Shown: in pieces, positions 9,896 through 20,729 of the stretch
How positions within the stretch are numbered: the stretch's first letter is position 1
Layout: each line of letters opens with the position of its first letter
Assembly (NCBI RefSeq): GCF_036346595.1
Contig: NZ_CP107834.1
Coordinates: 1,798,001 to 1,862,000 of the forward strand
Direction: 5' to 3'
DNA length: 64,000 nucleotides
DNA from: Streptomyces sp. NBC_00525
GTDB taxonomy: Bacteria > Actinomycetota > Actinomycetes > Streptomycetales > Streptomycetaceae
The notes under the pieces: generated by a model
The model's input: the letters and a program-made list of their open reading frames with translations, nothing else
Database searches by the model: none
What the model was told of the DNA's origin: nothing
Translations under genes and position numbers: made by a program

Positions 9896-10389
9896 GAGAC
9901 GGTGGGGGCGGGGGACGGGCCGGTCAGGCCCCGCTCACCGCGCCAGCCGTCCACGATGGCCGCCTGGAGGCCGAACATCTCGGCCTTCTCGTCGGGCTCC
10001 TCGTGGTCGTAGCCCAGCAGGTGCAGCACGCCGTGGACGGTGAGGAGCTGGAGCTCCTCGTCCATGGAGTGCCGCGTCTCGGCCTCCTGGCCCTGCTTCT
10101 CGGCGACCTCGGGGCAGAGCACGATGTCACCGAGGAGCCCCTGCGGGGGCTCCTCGTCGTCCTTGGCCGGCGGACGCAGCTCGTCCATCGGGAAGGACAT
10201 GACATCGGTCGGGCCGGGCAGGTCCATCCACTGGATGTGCAGCTGCTCCATGGCCGCGGCGTCCACCACGATCACCGAGAGCTCGGAGAGCGGGTGGATA
10301 CGCATGCGCGCGAGCGCGTAGCGGGCGATGTCGAGGATCGCCTGCTCGTCGACCTCGGTTCCGGACTCGTTGTTGACGTCGATCGACAT
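9892..10389 (-). CDS. ybeY: Endoribonuclease YbeY (rRNA maturation)
   Basis: This 165-residue zinc-dependent RNase acts in 16S rRNA 3' end processing and ribosome quality control. The metal site is H119-GVL-H123-LLGYD-H129. [10 protein letters not shown] (61-70) and GDIVLCPEV (88-96) are further family signatures. It starts 9 bp after phoH and overlaps corC by four bases. The PhoH-YbeY pairing is widespread and supports a joint role in RNA quality control. Confidence 0.96.
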   Translation of the reverse strand: MSIDVNNESGTEVDEQAILDIARYALARMRIHPLSELSVIVVDAAAMEQLHIQWMDLPGPTDVMSFPMDELRPPAKDDEEPPQGLLGDIVLCPEVAEKQGQEAETRHSMDEELQLLTVHGVLHLLGYDHEEPDEKAEMFGLQAAIVDGWRGERGLTGPSPAPTVS

Positions 10390-10398
10390 GGTGCGCTG

Positions 10399-11451
<1,053 letters not shown>

Positions 11452-11594
11452 GGGCCGGCCCTCGGGCCTGCGCATACCTCCCGTTGCAGGGTTCTCGCTG
11501 CTCGAAAACCTCGTGTGTCTCCAGCCTACGACTCCCCGCCGACAACTCCAGAGGTTTTGCCGGGCAGTACGGCGGCGGGGACGGGACGGGCAGG

Positions 11595-12701
11595 TTACGC
11601 CCGGAATCCGATGGTGGGCACGGCCCGGCGCAGCGGCCACGGCCGGGCGGCGGCGGGCAGCAGCGCGTCGAGGAAGGCGTAGCGCCGCAGGGCGGCCGGG
11701 TCCTGGCCGGCGCAGGTGCGCACCTGCTGCCACCAGGCGGCGATCTCCGCCCAGCCGGGGGCCGAGAGCGAGCCACCGAACTCCTGCACGGAGAGGGCGG
11801 CGGTCAGTCCGGCGAAGGCGAGGCGGTCGGCGAGCGGCCAGCCGGCCAGGGTGCCGGTGACGAAGCCGGCCACGAAGACGTCGCCGGCCCCGGTCGGGTC
11901 CAGGGCCTCGACCTCGATGGCGGGCACCTCGGCGGCGGCGCCGGTGGCCGCGTCCACCGCGTAGGCGCCCTCGGAGCCGAGGGTGACGACGGCGAGCGGG
12001 ACGCGTTCGGCGAGGGCGTGCGCGGCGGCGCGCGGGCACTCGGTGCGGGTGTAGCGCATCGCCTCCTGGGCGTTGGGCAGGAAGGCGTGGCAGTGCTCCA
12101 GGCCGCTGAGGGAGTCCAGGTCCCAGCTGCCGGTGTCGTCCCAGCCGACGTCCCCGAAGATCAGGGCGCCCCGGCCCGCGGCGTCGGCGACCCAGGGTTC
12201 GGTGCGGCCGGGGACGAGCGAGGTGACGGCGGCCCGTGCCCTGGGCGGGCAGCGGGGGAAGGCGGGAGCCTCGGGCGAGGCGGTGGCGGGCAGCGCGGGG
12301 GCCTCGTGGCCGTGCGAGACCATGGTGCGCTCGCCCTCGTACGCCATGGAGACGGTCACCGGGGAGTGCCAGCCGGGGACGGTGTGGGAGCGGGACAGGT
12401 CGATGCCCTCGCCCTGTTCGAGCGCGTCCCAGCAGTACTCGCCGTAGTGGTCGTCGCCGAAGGCGGCGGCCAGCGAGGTGCGCAGGCCGAGCCGGGCCAG
12501 CGCGGTGGCCATGTTGGCGACGCCGCCGGGGCTGGAGCCCATGCCGCGGGCCCAGGACTCGGTGCCGCGCACGGGGGCGCTGTCCAGGCCGGTGAAGATG
12601 ATGTCGAGGAAGACCGTGCCGGTGAGGAAGACGTCGCAGTCGGGGTCCTGCGGGGCACGCAGCCCGTCCAGCGGGTCGATGTCAGGGATGTCGGCGCTCA
12701 C
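11595..12701 (-). CDS. PfkB family carbohydrate kinase
   Basis: This 368-residue ribokinase-fold sugar kinase shows GTVFLDIIFTGLD at the N terminus, the GSSPGGVANMATALARLG motif (signature 1) near residue 70, and the anion-hole/catalytic signature DPTGAGDVFVAGFVTG near residue 275, with the general-base Asp in GAGD. The substrate cannot be deduced. The GTG at 12701 has a GGGAG ribosome site six bases upstream and gives the expected length; ATGs further upstream lack support. It diverges from an MFS transporter, with a CRP-like palindrome between them, suggesting linked uptake and phosphorylation. Confidence 0.88.
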   Translation of the reverse strand: MSADIPDIDPLDGLRAPQDPDCDVFLTGTVFLDIIFTGLDSAPVRGTESWARGMGSSPGGVANMATALARLGLRTSLAAAFGDDHYGEYCWDALEQGEGIDLSRSHTVPGWHSPVTVSMAYEGERTMVSHGHEAPALPATASPEAPAFPRCPPRARAAVTSLVPGRTEPWVADAAGRGALIFGDVGWDDTGSWDLDSLSGLEHCHAFLPNAQEAMRYTRTECPRAAAHALAERVPLAVVTLGSEGAYAVDAATGAAAEVPAIEVEALDPTGAGDVFVAGFVTGTLAGWPLADRLAFAGLTAALSVQEFGGSLSAPGWAEIAAWWQQVRTCAGQDPAALRRYAFLDALLPAAARPWPLRRAVPTIGFRA

Positions 12702-12844
12702 CTTGCACTCCCGGTCGTGGCGGTTGCGGCCAGTGTGCCCGATGTGGGGTCTTGTTGGACGAGTGCGCGGCGTGCGTGTGTTCACCGGCGCTGACCTGCG
12801 TAAACATGCGCAGCTACCCATCCGTGGAACCCGTAAACGCAAAA

Positions 12845-12859
12845 GTGATCCAGATCACA
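12845..12859. promoter_or_regulatory. CRP-like palindrome in the pfkB / MFS divergent promoter
   Basis: GTGATCCAGATCACA has GTGAT/ATCAC arms spaced by four bases and matches the classic TGTGA-N6-TCACA pattern except for the first T. It lies 144 bp from the kinase start and 157 bp from the MFS start. The rest of the 314-bp intergenic stretch (12702-13015) is locally AT-richer and holds no gene I can support. Confidence 0.55.
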
Positions 12860-13015
12860 CATGACCGGCTATCGGTGAGCCGGGAGCACTTGATACAAAT
12901 TGGCCCGCGAGCACCGTTGGAGACGTACCCGACGGAAGCGCCGATCTTCTCTCATTTCAGCATTTCCCCCCTCACCGCCTGTCGCCTCTCCTCGGCATGT
13001 CCTTCAGGAACGCCC

Positions 13016-14371
13016 ATGTCCTCGCGCCCTCGCGCCGCGTGGCCTCTGGTCGCCGTGTTCACCGCCGGCTACCTCGCCGCCTATCTCCTCCCCACCATCG
13101 TGGGACGGCTCTCCGTCTACCTCGGCCTCAGCACGGCCCAGGCCGGGCTCGTCGGCAGCGCGCTGCTGCTCGGCTCGGCCTCCGCCGGCTTCGCCCTGGC
13201 CGGACGCGTGGAGACGTACGGGCCGTGCAGACCGGCGCGCGTGGGTCTTGTCCTGTGCGCGGTGGGGTACGGCTGCGCGGCGCTGGCCGGGTCGGTGCCG
13301 CTGGTGGTGGCCGGCGCGGTCGTCGGCGGCCTGGGCTCCGGCACCGCGACCGCCGTCGCGGCGGCGGGCATCGCCGCCCAGCGCGACCCGCACCGCACCT
13401 CTTCCCTGGGCCTGCTGAGCGTCTCGGCGACGGCCGGCGCCCTGTATCTGACGATCCCGCACCTGGGCGGCGGCCACCGGCTGCCGTTCGCCTCGATCGC
13501 CGTGGTGGCGCTCCTGGTCTGGCCGGCCACCTCCCGGCTCGGCGGCTCGGGAGCGAGCGGACCGGCCGTCCCGGCGGCCGGCCGGCTGCCGCACCGCCGC
13601 TCCGGTCTGGTGCTCGCGGGCGGAATGCTCGTCTGGTCGATGGCGCAGAACGCGCTGTGGGGCGTCAGCAGCCGCATCGGCGTGGACCAGGTCGGGCTCT
13701 CCGAGGTCACCATCGGCGCGGTGTTCGCCGCCGCGCTCGGCGCCGGGCTGCTCGGTGTGATGGGCGCCGGCGTGCTCGGCTCGCGGCTCGGCCGGGCCGT
13801 CCCGATCGGGGTGGGCACCGCGGTCATCGCGGGGAGCATCGTGCTCAGTTCGTCGGCCGGGAGCCTCGGCTCCTTCGCCACCGGCGAGATCCTGTGGAAC
13901 ACCGTCTACCCGGTGGTCCTGTCCTATCTGATCGGCCTCGCCGCCTCCCTGGACGTCCGCGGCCGCTGGGCGGTCCTCGCGGGGTCCGCCTCGTCGGTCG
14001 GCGTCGCCTGCGGCCCGGTGCTCGGCAGTGTCCTGTCGGAGCAGGCCGGGTTCCCGGGGATGGGCCTGATCCTGGGCACGCTGACCCTGCTGGTGGCGCT
14101 GCCGGTGACGGCGGTCGCCCTGCACACCGGCGGCCGTCCGCTGGTGCCGGGTTCGGTACGCCGCCGGGGCGGCGCGCCCGCGGCGCTGCTCGCCGTCACC
14201 ACGGGCGCGGTGCCGGGCGCCGTGCCCAAGGTGGGTGCGCCGGAGCAGGCCGTCACGGAGATCAGCAACCCGGTGCTGCGCCGCAGGCGGCCGGCCCGGA
14301 GCGCGTTCCGTACGGCCGGCCCGGCGGGCGGCGGTCAGTCGAACGCGTACTCCTCGACCTCCGACAGGTAG
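13016..14371 (+). CDS. MFS transporter
   Basis: This 451-residue protein has about 12 hydrophobic segments. The first is AWPLVAVFTAGYLAAYLLP, with an LSVYLGLSTAQAGLVGSALLLGSASAGFALAGR region typical of the MFS helix 2-3 loop, and Gly/Ala-rich helices throughout. It ends with a soluble Arg-rich tail of about 60 residues. The ATG at 13016 has AGGAA six bases upstream. The substrate is unknown; the divergent PfkB kinase hints at a sugar or nucleoside. Its 3' end overlaps the adenine deaminase gene on the other strand by 37 bp. Confidence 0.85.
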   Translation: MSSRPRAAWPLVAVFTAGYLAAYLLPTIVGRLSVYLGLSTAQAGLVGSALLLGSASAGFALAGRVETYGPCRPARVGLVLCAVGYGCAALAGSVPLVVAGAVVGGLGSGTATAVAAAGIAAQRDPHRTSSLGLLSVSATAGALYLTIPHLGGGHRLPFASIAVVALLVWPATSRLGGSGASGPAVPAAGRLPHRRSGLVLAGGMLVWSMAQNALWGVSSRIGVDQVGLSEVTIGAVFAAALGAGLLGVMGAGVLGSRLGRAVPIGVGTAVIAGSIVLSSSAGSLGSFATGEILWNTVYPVVLSYLIGLAASLDVRGRWAVLAGSASSVGVACGPVLGSVLSEQAGFPGMGLILGTLTLLVALPVTAVALHTGGRPLVPGSVRRRGGAPAALLAVTTGAVPGAVPKVGAPEQAVTEISNPVLRRRRPARSAFRTAGPAGGGQSNAYSSTSDR

Positions 14372-15327
14372 CGCGCCCTGCGCTCCTCGTCGTGGTCGAG
14401 GAAGGCCGCCTGGAAGGAGTTGCGGGCCAGGGTTCGCAGCTGCTCGCGGTCCAGGCCGAACGCCTCGTGGACGGCGTGGAAGGTGTCCCCGACGTAGCCG
14501 CCGAAGTAGGCTGGGTCGTCGGAGTTGACCGTGCACAGCAGCCCGGCCTCCAGCATGGCGGGCAGCGGGTGCTGTTCCAGCGTGTCGACCGCGCGCAGCC
14601 GCACGTTGGACAGCGGGCACAGCGTGAGCGGGACGCGCTCGGCGACCAGCCGCCGCACCAGGTCGGGGTCCTCCATGCAGCGCAGCCCGTGGTCGATCCG
14701 CTCCACGCCCAGTTCGTCGAGCGCCTCGCGGATGTAGGAGGGCGGGCCCTCCTCCCCCGCGTGGGCGACCTTGCGCAGCCCGAGTTCCCCGGCCCGCTCG
14801 TACACCTCGCGGAACTTGACGGGCGGGTGGCCGACCTCGGCGGAGTCCAGGCCGACGGCGCTGATCCGGTGCAGGTGCGGCCGGGCCGCCTCCAGGGTCT
14901 CCAGGGCCGATTCGGCGGACTCGTCGCGCAGGAAGCACATGATCAGCTGGGTGGAGATCCCGTGGTTCTCCTCGCTGCGTTCCAGTGCCTTCCCGAGCCC
15001 CTCGACGACGGCGGCGAGGGGTACGCCGCGCGCGGTGTGGGCCTGCGGGTCGAAGAAGATCTCGGCGTGGCGTACGCCCTGGGCGGCGGCGCGGGCGAGG
15101 TAGGCGTCGGCGAGCTCGGTGAAGTCCTCCTCGGTCCGCAGCACCGCCATCAGCGCGTAGTAGAGGTCGAGGAAGCTCTGCAGGTCCTCGAAGAGGTACG
15201 CGGTGCGCAGGGCCTCGGTGTCCGCGAAGGGCAGGGTCACGCCGTTGCGCGCGGCGAGCGCGAAGGCCAGTTCCGGTTCGAGGGTTCCCTCGATGTGGAG
15301 GTGGAGTTCCGCTTTGGGGAGGTGCAC
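14335..15327 (-). CDS. Adenine deaminase-type amidohydrolase (ADA family)
   Basis: This 330-residue TIM-barrel deaminase has the metal-binding HLHIEGTLEPE near residue 10, HAGEE near residue 195, and the late NSDDPAYFGGY motif. It also carries FDPQAHTARGVP and VGLDSAEVGHPPVKF, which match the bacterial and fungal adenine deaminases rather than canonical adenosine deaminases (which read HLDGAxxP at the first motif). It probably converts adenine to hypoxanthine in purine salvage. Such genes are often labelled adenosine deaminase. The start at 15327 gives the expected length. It lies downstream of the RNase Z gene with a 54-bp gap. Confidence 0.87.
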   Translation of the reverse strand: MHLPKAELHLHIEGTLEPELAFALAARNGVTLPFADTEALRTAYLFEDLQSFLDLYYALMAVLRTEEDFTELADAYLARAAAQGVRHAEIFFDPQAHTARGVPLAAVVEGLGKALERSEENHGISTQLIMCFLRDESAESALETLEAARPHLHRISAVGLDSAEVGHPPVKFREVYERAGELGLRKVAHAGEEGPPSYIREALDELGVERIDHGLRCMEDPDLVRRLVAERVPLTLCPLSNVRLRAVDTLEQHPLPAMLEAGLLCTVNSDDPAYFGGYVGDTFHAVHEAFGLDREQLRTLARNSFQAAFLDHDEERRARYLSEVEEYAFD

Positions 15328-15381
15328 GGTGGTTCTCGCTTACGCAGTGGTGCTGTGGGGGGGGCCGGGTGTGACGGGTCT

Positions 15382-16290
15382 CTACGGGTGGCGGCGCGGG
15401 ACCGGGACGCGCGTCAGGTCGCGGGCGACCGTCAGCTCGCCCGCGTACCCGGCGGCCCTGGCCTCGGCCTCGAACGCCTCGGGCTCCGGGTAGCGCTGCG
15501 AGAAGTGTGTGAGGACGAGATGCCGTACGCCCGCCTCGCGTGCGACACCGGCGGCCTGGGCGGCGGTCAGGTGGCCGTGGTCGGCGGCCAGCGCACGGTC
15601 CGGTTCGAGGAACGTGGACTCGATGACCAGCAGGTCGCAGCCCTCGGCGAGGGCGTGCACGCCGTCGCAGAGCCTGGTGTCCATGATGAACGCGAACCGC
15701 TGTCCGCGCCTGTGCTCGGAGACGTCGTCGAGCGTGACCGTGCCGAGGGAGCCCTCGCGCTGGAGGCGTCCGACGTCCGGCCCCGCGATGCCGTGCTCGG
15801 CGAGCTTCGCGGGCAGCATGCGCCGCCCGTCCGGTTCGGTGAGCCGGTAGCCGTAGGACTCGACGGGGTGCGAGAGCCGGCGGGTGTCGAGGGTGTACGC
15901 GGCGGTGGTGGCCAGCGGTCCGTCGGCGGCGACCGGGGCCTCGGTCAGCCGCACGGTCTCGCGGTAGGCGGTGGCGTACCGCAGCCGGTCGAAGAAGTGC
16001 TGCCCGCTCGCCGGGTAGTGGGCGGTCACCGGGTGCGGGACCTGGTCGAGGTTGATCCGCTGGATCACCCCGGCCAGGCCCAGCGAGTGGTCGCCGTGGA
16101 AGTGCGTGACGCAGATCCGGTTGATGTCGTGGGCGGCGACCCCGGCCCGCAGCATCTGGCGCTGGGTGCCCTCACCGGGGTCGAAGAGGATGCCCTCGCC
16201 GTCCCAGCGCAGCAGATAGCCGTTGTGGTTGCGGTGCCGTGTCGGGACCTGGCTGGCGGTCCCGAGCACGACGAGTTCGCGTGCGGACAT
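15382..16290 (-). CDS. rnz: Ribonuclease Z (tRNase Z)
   Basis: This 302-residue metallo-beta-lactamase-fold endonuclease trims tRNA 3' trailers. It shows [22 protein letters not shown] near the start, [13 protein letters not shown] (metal motif 2), [10 protein letters not shown] and the C-terminal VLTHFSQRY. The ATG at 16290 overlaps the HIT-gene stop codon (TAATG), so the two genes are translationally coupled. An upstream ATG at 16305 is possible but would lie inside the HIT gene. Confidence 0.92.
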   Translation of the reverse strand: MSARELVVLGTASQVPTRHRNHNGYLLRWDGEGILFDPGEGTQRQMLRAGVAAHDINRICVTHFHGDHSLGLAGVIQRINLDQVPHPVTAHYPASGQHFFDRLRYATAYRETVRLTEAPVAADGPLATTAAYTLDTRRLSHPVESYGYRLTEPDGRRMLPAKLAEHGIAGPDVGRLQREGSLGTVTLDDVSEHRRGQRFAFIMDTRLCDGVHALAEGCDLLVIESTFLEPDRALAADHGHLTAAQAAGVAREAGVRHLVLTHFSQRYPEPEAFEAEARAAGYAGELTVARDLTRVPVPRRHP

Positions 16291-16649
16291 TATCCGGGCG
16301 GCCATTCCAGACCGCGGCCGCCCAGCACGTGGGCGTGCGCGTGGAAGACGGTCTGGCCCGCCCCGGCGCCGGTGTTGAACACGATCCGGTACCCGGTCCC
16401 GTCGATCTTCTCATCCGCGGCGACGTTGCCCGCCTCGCACAGCACGTCGGCGAGGACCTGCGGTTCGGCGGCGCCGAGCGCGGCGGCGTCGGGGTGGTGC
16501 AGCCGCGGGATGACGAGGACGTGGGTGGGGGCCTGGGGGTTGATGTCGCGGAAGGCGACGGTCGTCTCGGTCTCGCGGACGATGGTGGCCGGGATCTCGC
16601 CCGAGACGATCTTGCAGAACAGGCAGTCGGGTTGGGGTTCTCCTGCCAT
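16290..16649 (-). CDS. Histidine triad (HIT) family nucleotide hydrolase
   Basis: This 119-residue HinT-like protein has the C9-x2-C12 N-terminal motif ([14 protein letters not shown]) and the histidine triad H103-A-H105-A-H107-V. HinT enzymes hydrolyse purine nucleoside phosphoramidates, including aminoacyl-AMP. It is coupled to rnz by an overlapping stop/start. Confidence 0.94.
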   Translation of the reverse strand: MAGEPQPDCLFCKIVSGEIPATIVRETETTVAFRDINPQAPTHVLVIPRLHHPDAAALGAAEPQVLADVLCEAGNVAADEKIDGTGYRIVFNTGAGAGQTVFHAHAHVLGGRGLEWPPG

Positions 16650-16751
16650 TTGCTTGCGCGCTCCTTGGGTCTCGGGTGCTCCGTCGCGGGCCAGCCTATC
16701 CGGGCGGGCCCGCGACGGGCGACGGCTTTCGGGGCCGCCGCCCGTACCGTC

Positions 16752-19700
16752 TCAGCCCGGCAGCCCCGGCAGCTCCGGCGGCACCTTCGCGGCCACCCGC
16801 TCCAGCGACTCCAGCCCGATCCGGACCGCCTCGTCCAGCTGCGGATCACGTCCCTCGGCGTGGTCGCGCGGCGTCATCACGACCTCCACGTCCGGGTCGA
16901 CGCCGTAGTTCTCGACGCCCCACCCGTAACCCTCCAGCCAGAACGCGTACTTCGGCTGGGTGATGCGTGTGCCGTCGACGAGCCGGTAGCGGTTGTCGAC
17001 GCCGATGACGCCGCCCCAGGTGCGTACGCCGACCACGGGCCCGATCTTCAGGGCCTTGATCGCGGCGTTCACGATGTCGCCGTCCGAGCCGGAGAACTCG
17101 TTCGCGACGGCGACCACCGGGCCGCGCGGCGCGTCGGCCGGATAGCTGGCGGGGCGCATGCCGCGCGGCAGGTCCCAGCCGACGATGCGGCGGGCCAGCT
17201 TCTCCACGACGAGCTGCGAGGTGTGGCCGCCGCGGTTCTCCCGGACGTCCACGACCAGGCCCTCGCGCGCCATTTCGGTGCGCAGGTCGCGGTGGATCTG
17301 GGCCCAGCCGGCGCCCACCATGTCCGGGACGTGGAGGTAGCCGAGCCGGCCGCCGGACCGCTCGTGGACGTACGCCCGCCGGTCGGCGACCCACGCGTGG
17401 TAGCGCAGGGCCTCCTCGTCGGCGACGGGTACGACGACGACATGGCGCCGCTCGCCCCCGTCCGCCGGGGCGACCGTCAGCTCGACGGGCTTGCCGGCCG
17501 AGCCGGTGAGCAGCGGCGCGGGCCCGGTCAGGGCGTCGACGGGCTGCCCGTCGACGGCGACGATCGTGTCCCCGGCCCGTACGGCGACGCCGGGCGCGGC
17601 GAGCGGCGAGCGGGCCGCCGGGTCCGAGGTCTCCGAGGGCAGGACGCGGTCGACGCGCCAGCCGCCGTCCTCCCCGCGCGACAGGTCCGCGCCGAGGAGC
17701 CCCTGCCGGGCGGCCTCGTCGCGCCAGCCGCCGGGCGGGGTCACATAGGCGTGCGAGGTGCCCAGCTCGCCGTGGACCTCCCAGAGCAGGTCGATGAGGT
17801 CGTCGTGGGTCGCGACCCGCTCCAGGACCGGGCGGTAGCGGTCCAGGACACCGTCCCAATCGACGCCGCCCATGTCGGGGCGCCAGTAGTTGTCCCGCAT
17901 GAGGCGCCCGGTCTCCTCGTACATCTGGCGCCACTCGGCGGCCGGGTCGAGGGTGCGGCGGATGCGGGACAGGTCGACGGTGACGGCGTCGTCGTGGTCG
18001 TCGTCACCGGCGGGCACCCGGCTGTCGGAGGGGACGACGGACAGCTTGCCGCGGTTGATGATCGCGAGGCGCTTCCCGTCACCGCTGACCGCGAAACCGC
18101 CGACGTCGGAGGAGAGTTCCTCGCAGCGCAGCTTCTCCAGGTCGTAGCGTTCCAGGACGGTGTCGGGGCGGCGGGAGTCGGGCCCGGCGCCGCTGGTGCC
18201 GAGGACGCCGGTGAGCGGGTGGCGCAGCCAGAGCAGTCCGTCGCGCGCGGCCCTCAGCGAGGAGTAGACGGCGGCTTCGACGGGAAGGGGCACGATCCGG
18301 TCGGCGAGGCCGTCCAGGTCGATGCGGGTGATGGGGAGCGCGGTGGGGTTGTCCTCGCCGTCGCCGCCCTTCTCCTTCTCCGTGGGCCGGCCGTGCAGTT
18401 GCGGGCCGAACGGGGACGGGGTGGTCGCCGCGAGCGTCAGCAGATGCGGCCGGCAGGAGCCGATGAACGCCAGGTCGAAGACGTGCGCGTCGTAGACGGG
18501 GTCGAAGGCGCGCTCGGAGAGGAAGGCGAGGTGCTTGCCGTCCCCGGTGAAGGCGGGCGCGAAGTCCCGGAACCGCAGCGGGGTCGCCTCGTGGACCGCG
18601 AGGTCGGCGATGTGGGCGAGCTTGATCTGGCTGAGCGGCTCGGGGCCGGGGTGCGACCAGGCGAGCCAGGCGGAGTCGGGCGACCAGGCGAGGCCGGAGG
18701 CGTCGCCGTACTCGCTGCGGTCCACCTCGTGGATCTCGCCGCTCTCCCGCTCGACGACGAGCACCCGCCCGTCGTGGGCGGCGACCGCGAACCGGCTGCC
18801 GTCCGGGGCGGGGGCGAGGTCCAGGACGCGGCCGAGCCGGCCGGCCGCGAGGCGGTGCGGCACGGCGCCGGGGGCGGTGCCGGTGGCGGGGGCGATCTCC
18901 AGCGCGTCGTCGCCCTCGGCGTCGGTGACCCAGACGACCTGCTGGTCGCCGTCGGCCTGGAAGGTGCGCGGCAGCCGGGCCCGTACTCCGGGTTCGGCGG
19001 CGAGCGCGCGGACCGGGCCCTCGCGGTGGGTGACCCAGTGGACGGCGCCCCGGGTGCAGACGGCGCTGCCCCGGCCGGTGCGGTCGGGCGAGGCGCTGGT
19101 CAGGTGGGAGTCGGAGTGCAGCGGGTAGGGCTGGAGGTCGGCGCGCTGGCCGCCGAGCCGGACCTCGACCCGGCGCGGCTCGCTCTCCAGGTCGTCCAGC
19201 AGCCACAGTTCACCGGCGCTCGCGTAGACGACCCGGGTGCCGTCCGTGGTGGCGTGCCGGGCGTAGAAGCCGTCGACGGGTGTGTGCCGGCGCAGCCCGG
19301 TGCCGTCCGGCAGGGAGGAGTAGAGGGCGCCGACGCCCTCGTGGTCGGAGAGGAACGCGATGCGCTCCCCCACCCACATCGGGCACTCGATGTTGCCGTC
19401 GAGGTCGGCGTGGACCCGGACGAAGTCCAGCGGGTCGTCCCCGGTGGCGATCCAGAGCTTGCCGGCCGTGCCGCCCCGGTAGCGCTTCCAGGCGGCGGCC
19501 TCGCGGCCCATGGTGGCCGAGAGCAGCAGGACGCGTCCGCCGGGCCCGTACGCGAGGGAGCCCACGGGCCCGTACGGGAGGGTCCGCGCGGGGCCGCCGT
19601 CGACCGGGACGGCCCGCGCCCAGGTGCGGCGCAGCGAGACCTGGCCCTGGGTGCTGGTGACCAGTACGTCTCCTTCGGGGGTCCAGCCGCGCACGGTGGT

Positions 19701-19967
19701 GCGGGAGTCGCCCCAGTGGGTGAGCCGCCGGGAGGGTCCGCCGTCCGCGGGGGCGATGTGCACCTCGGGCGCCCCGTCGCGGGTGGAGGTCCAGGCGACG
19801 AGGGTGCCGTCGGGAGATATGCGCGGCTGGGTGACGGGACGGTTGTCTGCGCTGACCCGCCAGGCCCGGCCGCCGTCGAGCGGCGCGAGCCAGACGTCGT
19901 CCTCGGCGGTGAAGGCGATCTGATCACCCTGGACATGGGGGTACCGGAGGTAGGAAGGCTGTGTCAC
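16752..19967 (-). CDS. Tricorn protease homologue (S41 family)
   Basis: This 1071-residue cytoplasmic peptidase begins with a WD40-like beta-propeller region (about 1-640) with repeated SPDG / WSPDSAWLAWS and DxxxxxI blades. A linker and helical C1 region come next, then a PDZ domain around 740-810 (AVRAGDTIVAVDGQPV) and the S41 catalytic domain with VDVRENRGGHTSQ and VVAVANEFSGSDGDIVNAA, where the nucleophile is the serine in GSDG near residue 960. GTSHAYVTP carries the expected catalytic histidine. Tricorn degrades oligopeptides released by the proteasome. The length matches known tricorns. The ATG at 19967 is well placed; the gene stands alone. Confidence 0.95.
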   Translation of the reverse strand: MTQPSYLRYPHVQGDQIAFTAEDDVWLAPLDGGRAWRVSADNRPVTQPRISPDGTLVAWTSTRDGAPEVHIAPADGGPSRRLTHWGDSRTTVRGWTPEGDVLVTSTQGQVSLRRTWARAVPVDGGPARTLPYGPVGSLAYGPGGRVLLLSATMGREAAAWKRYRGGTAGKLWIATGDDPLDFVRVHADLDGNIECPMWVGERIAFLSDHEGVGALYSSLPDGTGLRRHTPVDGFYARHATTDGTRVVYASAGELWLLDDLESEPRRVEVRLGGQRADLQPYPLHSDSHLTSASPDRTGRGSAVCTRGAVHWVTHREGPVRALAAEPGVRARLPRTFQADGDQQVVWVTDAEGDDALEIAPATGTAPGAVPHRLAAGRLGRVLDLAPAPDGSRFAVAAHDGRVLVVERESGEIHEVDRSEYGDASGLAWSPDSAWLAWSHPGPEPLSQIKLAHIADLAVHEATPLRFRDFAPAFTGDGKHLAFLSERAFDPVYDAHVFDLAFIGSCRPHLLTLAATTPSPFGPQLHGRPTEKEKGGDGEDNPTALPITRIDLDGLADRIVPLPVEAAVYSSLRAARDGLLWLRHPLTGVLGTSGAGPDSRRPDTVLERYDLEKLRCEELSSDVGGFAVSGDGKRLAIINRGKLSVVPSDSRVPAGDDDHDDAVTVDLSRIRRTLDPAAEWRQMYEETGRLMRDNYWRPDMGGVDWDGVLDRYRPVLERVATHDDLIDLLWEVHGELGTSHAYVTPPGGWRDEAARQGLLGADLSRGEDGGWRVDRVLPSETSDPAARSPLAAPGVAVRAGDTIVAVDGQPVDALTGPAPLLTGSAGKPVELTVAPADGGERRHVVVVPVADEEALRYHAWVADRRAYVHERSGGRLGYLHVPDMVGAGWAQIHRDLRTEMAREGLVVDVRENRGGHTSQLVVEKLARRIVGWDLPRGMRPASYPADAPRGPVVAVANEFSGSDGDIVNAAIKALKIGPVVGVRTWGGVIGVDNRYRLVDGTRITQPKYAFWLEGYGWGVENYGVDPDVEVVMTPRDHAEGRDPQLDEAVRIGLESLERVAAKVPPELPGLPG

Positions 19968-20114
19968 ACGGTCACCCTAGGCCGCGGGCATGCCTGGTGG
20001 CACGGGGTTGGCCGGAGTACGTCGTGCGCCGCCGGGGCGGCCTCGGCGGCGCGTCCGGATGTGCCCGCGGGGTATGCGGACCATCGGGGTACGGCAACTG
20101 GCGCTTCCACGCGG

Positions 20115-20657
20115 CTACTTGCCGGGTTGAGCGGTGACCGTCACGGTCACCGTGACGGTCGGGCGCACGCCCTGCCCCGGTGCTCCGGCGGGCGGCCTGC
20201 TGGTGGCGGGCGCCGCGCAGTTGCCGAGAAGGGTGGCCCGGAAGACGGTGCGTCCACCGGTCTTCGCGGTCATGTCGCCGCGTACGCACCGCCCTTCGAC
20301 CGCCTGTGTGACCTGGCCGCCGAGCGCGATGGTCCGGCCGTCCTCCGTCCGGCCGTCGCAGTCCACGCGGGCGGTGCGGCGGGTGGTGGCGGGCGCTCCG
20401 GAGGCGGTGCCGGCCTCCTTGGCGCCGTTTCCTTCGAGCGAGGCCATACAGGTCAGCCACCGCACCCGGACGCCTTCGTGCTCCAGGGCGCGGGTGGCGG
20501 TGTGGTCGGTGGTCAGCGCCACCGAGGCGGTGTTCAACGCGCCGATCCCGTCGGCCGGTTCGCAGGCGGCGAGGCCGGTGACGGCCGCGACGGCGAGGCA
20601 GAGTACGGCCGGAAAGCGTCGGGCCGCCGGACGGCCCCATGCCCTTGATGTCCCCAT
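20115..20657 (-). CDS. Putative secreted lipoprotein
   Basis: This 180-residue protein has an Arg-rich N terminus, a hydrophobic stretch and a lipobox ending LAAC near residue 32. The rest is polar, with cysteines at RWLTCMAS, VDCDGR, RCVRGD and GNCAAP that may form two disulfides. It ends in a PTVTVTVTVTAQPGK tail from an alternating GTGACC/GGTCAC tract. I place the start at ATG 20657, with GGGAAG upstream, which puts the signal peptide at the N terminus. No function is recognised. Confidence 0.72.
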   Translation of the reverse strand: MGTSRAWGRPAARRFPAVLCLAVAAVTGLAACEPADGIGALNTASVALTTDHTATRALEHEGVRVRWLTCMASLEGNGAKEAGTASGAPATTRRTARVDCDGRTEDGRTIALGGQVTQAVEGRCVRGDMTAKTGGRTVFRATLLGNCAAPATSRPPAGAPGQGVRPTVTVTVTVTAQPGK

Positions 20658-20729
20658 ACGGGCAGCTTCCCACCACAACGGACGGTGCGGTAGGCCGCTT
20701 CCGGGCACATCCACCCCTTCGGGGGCCGG

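Noticed and set aside
12997..20648. Plus-strand ORFs of 1303 and 1469 codons (12997-16908 and 16239-20648)
   Set aside because: They run antisense through several well-recognised minus-strand genes (adenine deaminase, rnz, HIT, tricorn). The composition is low complexity without conserved motifs.
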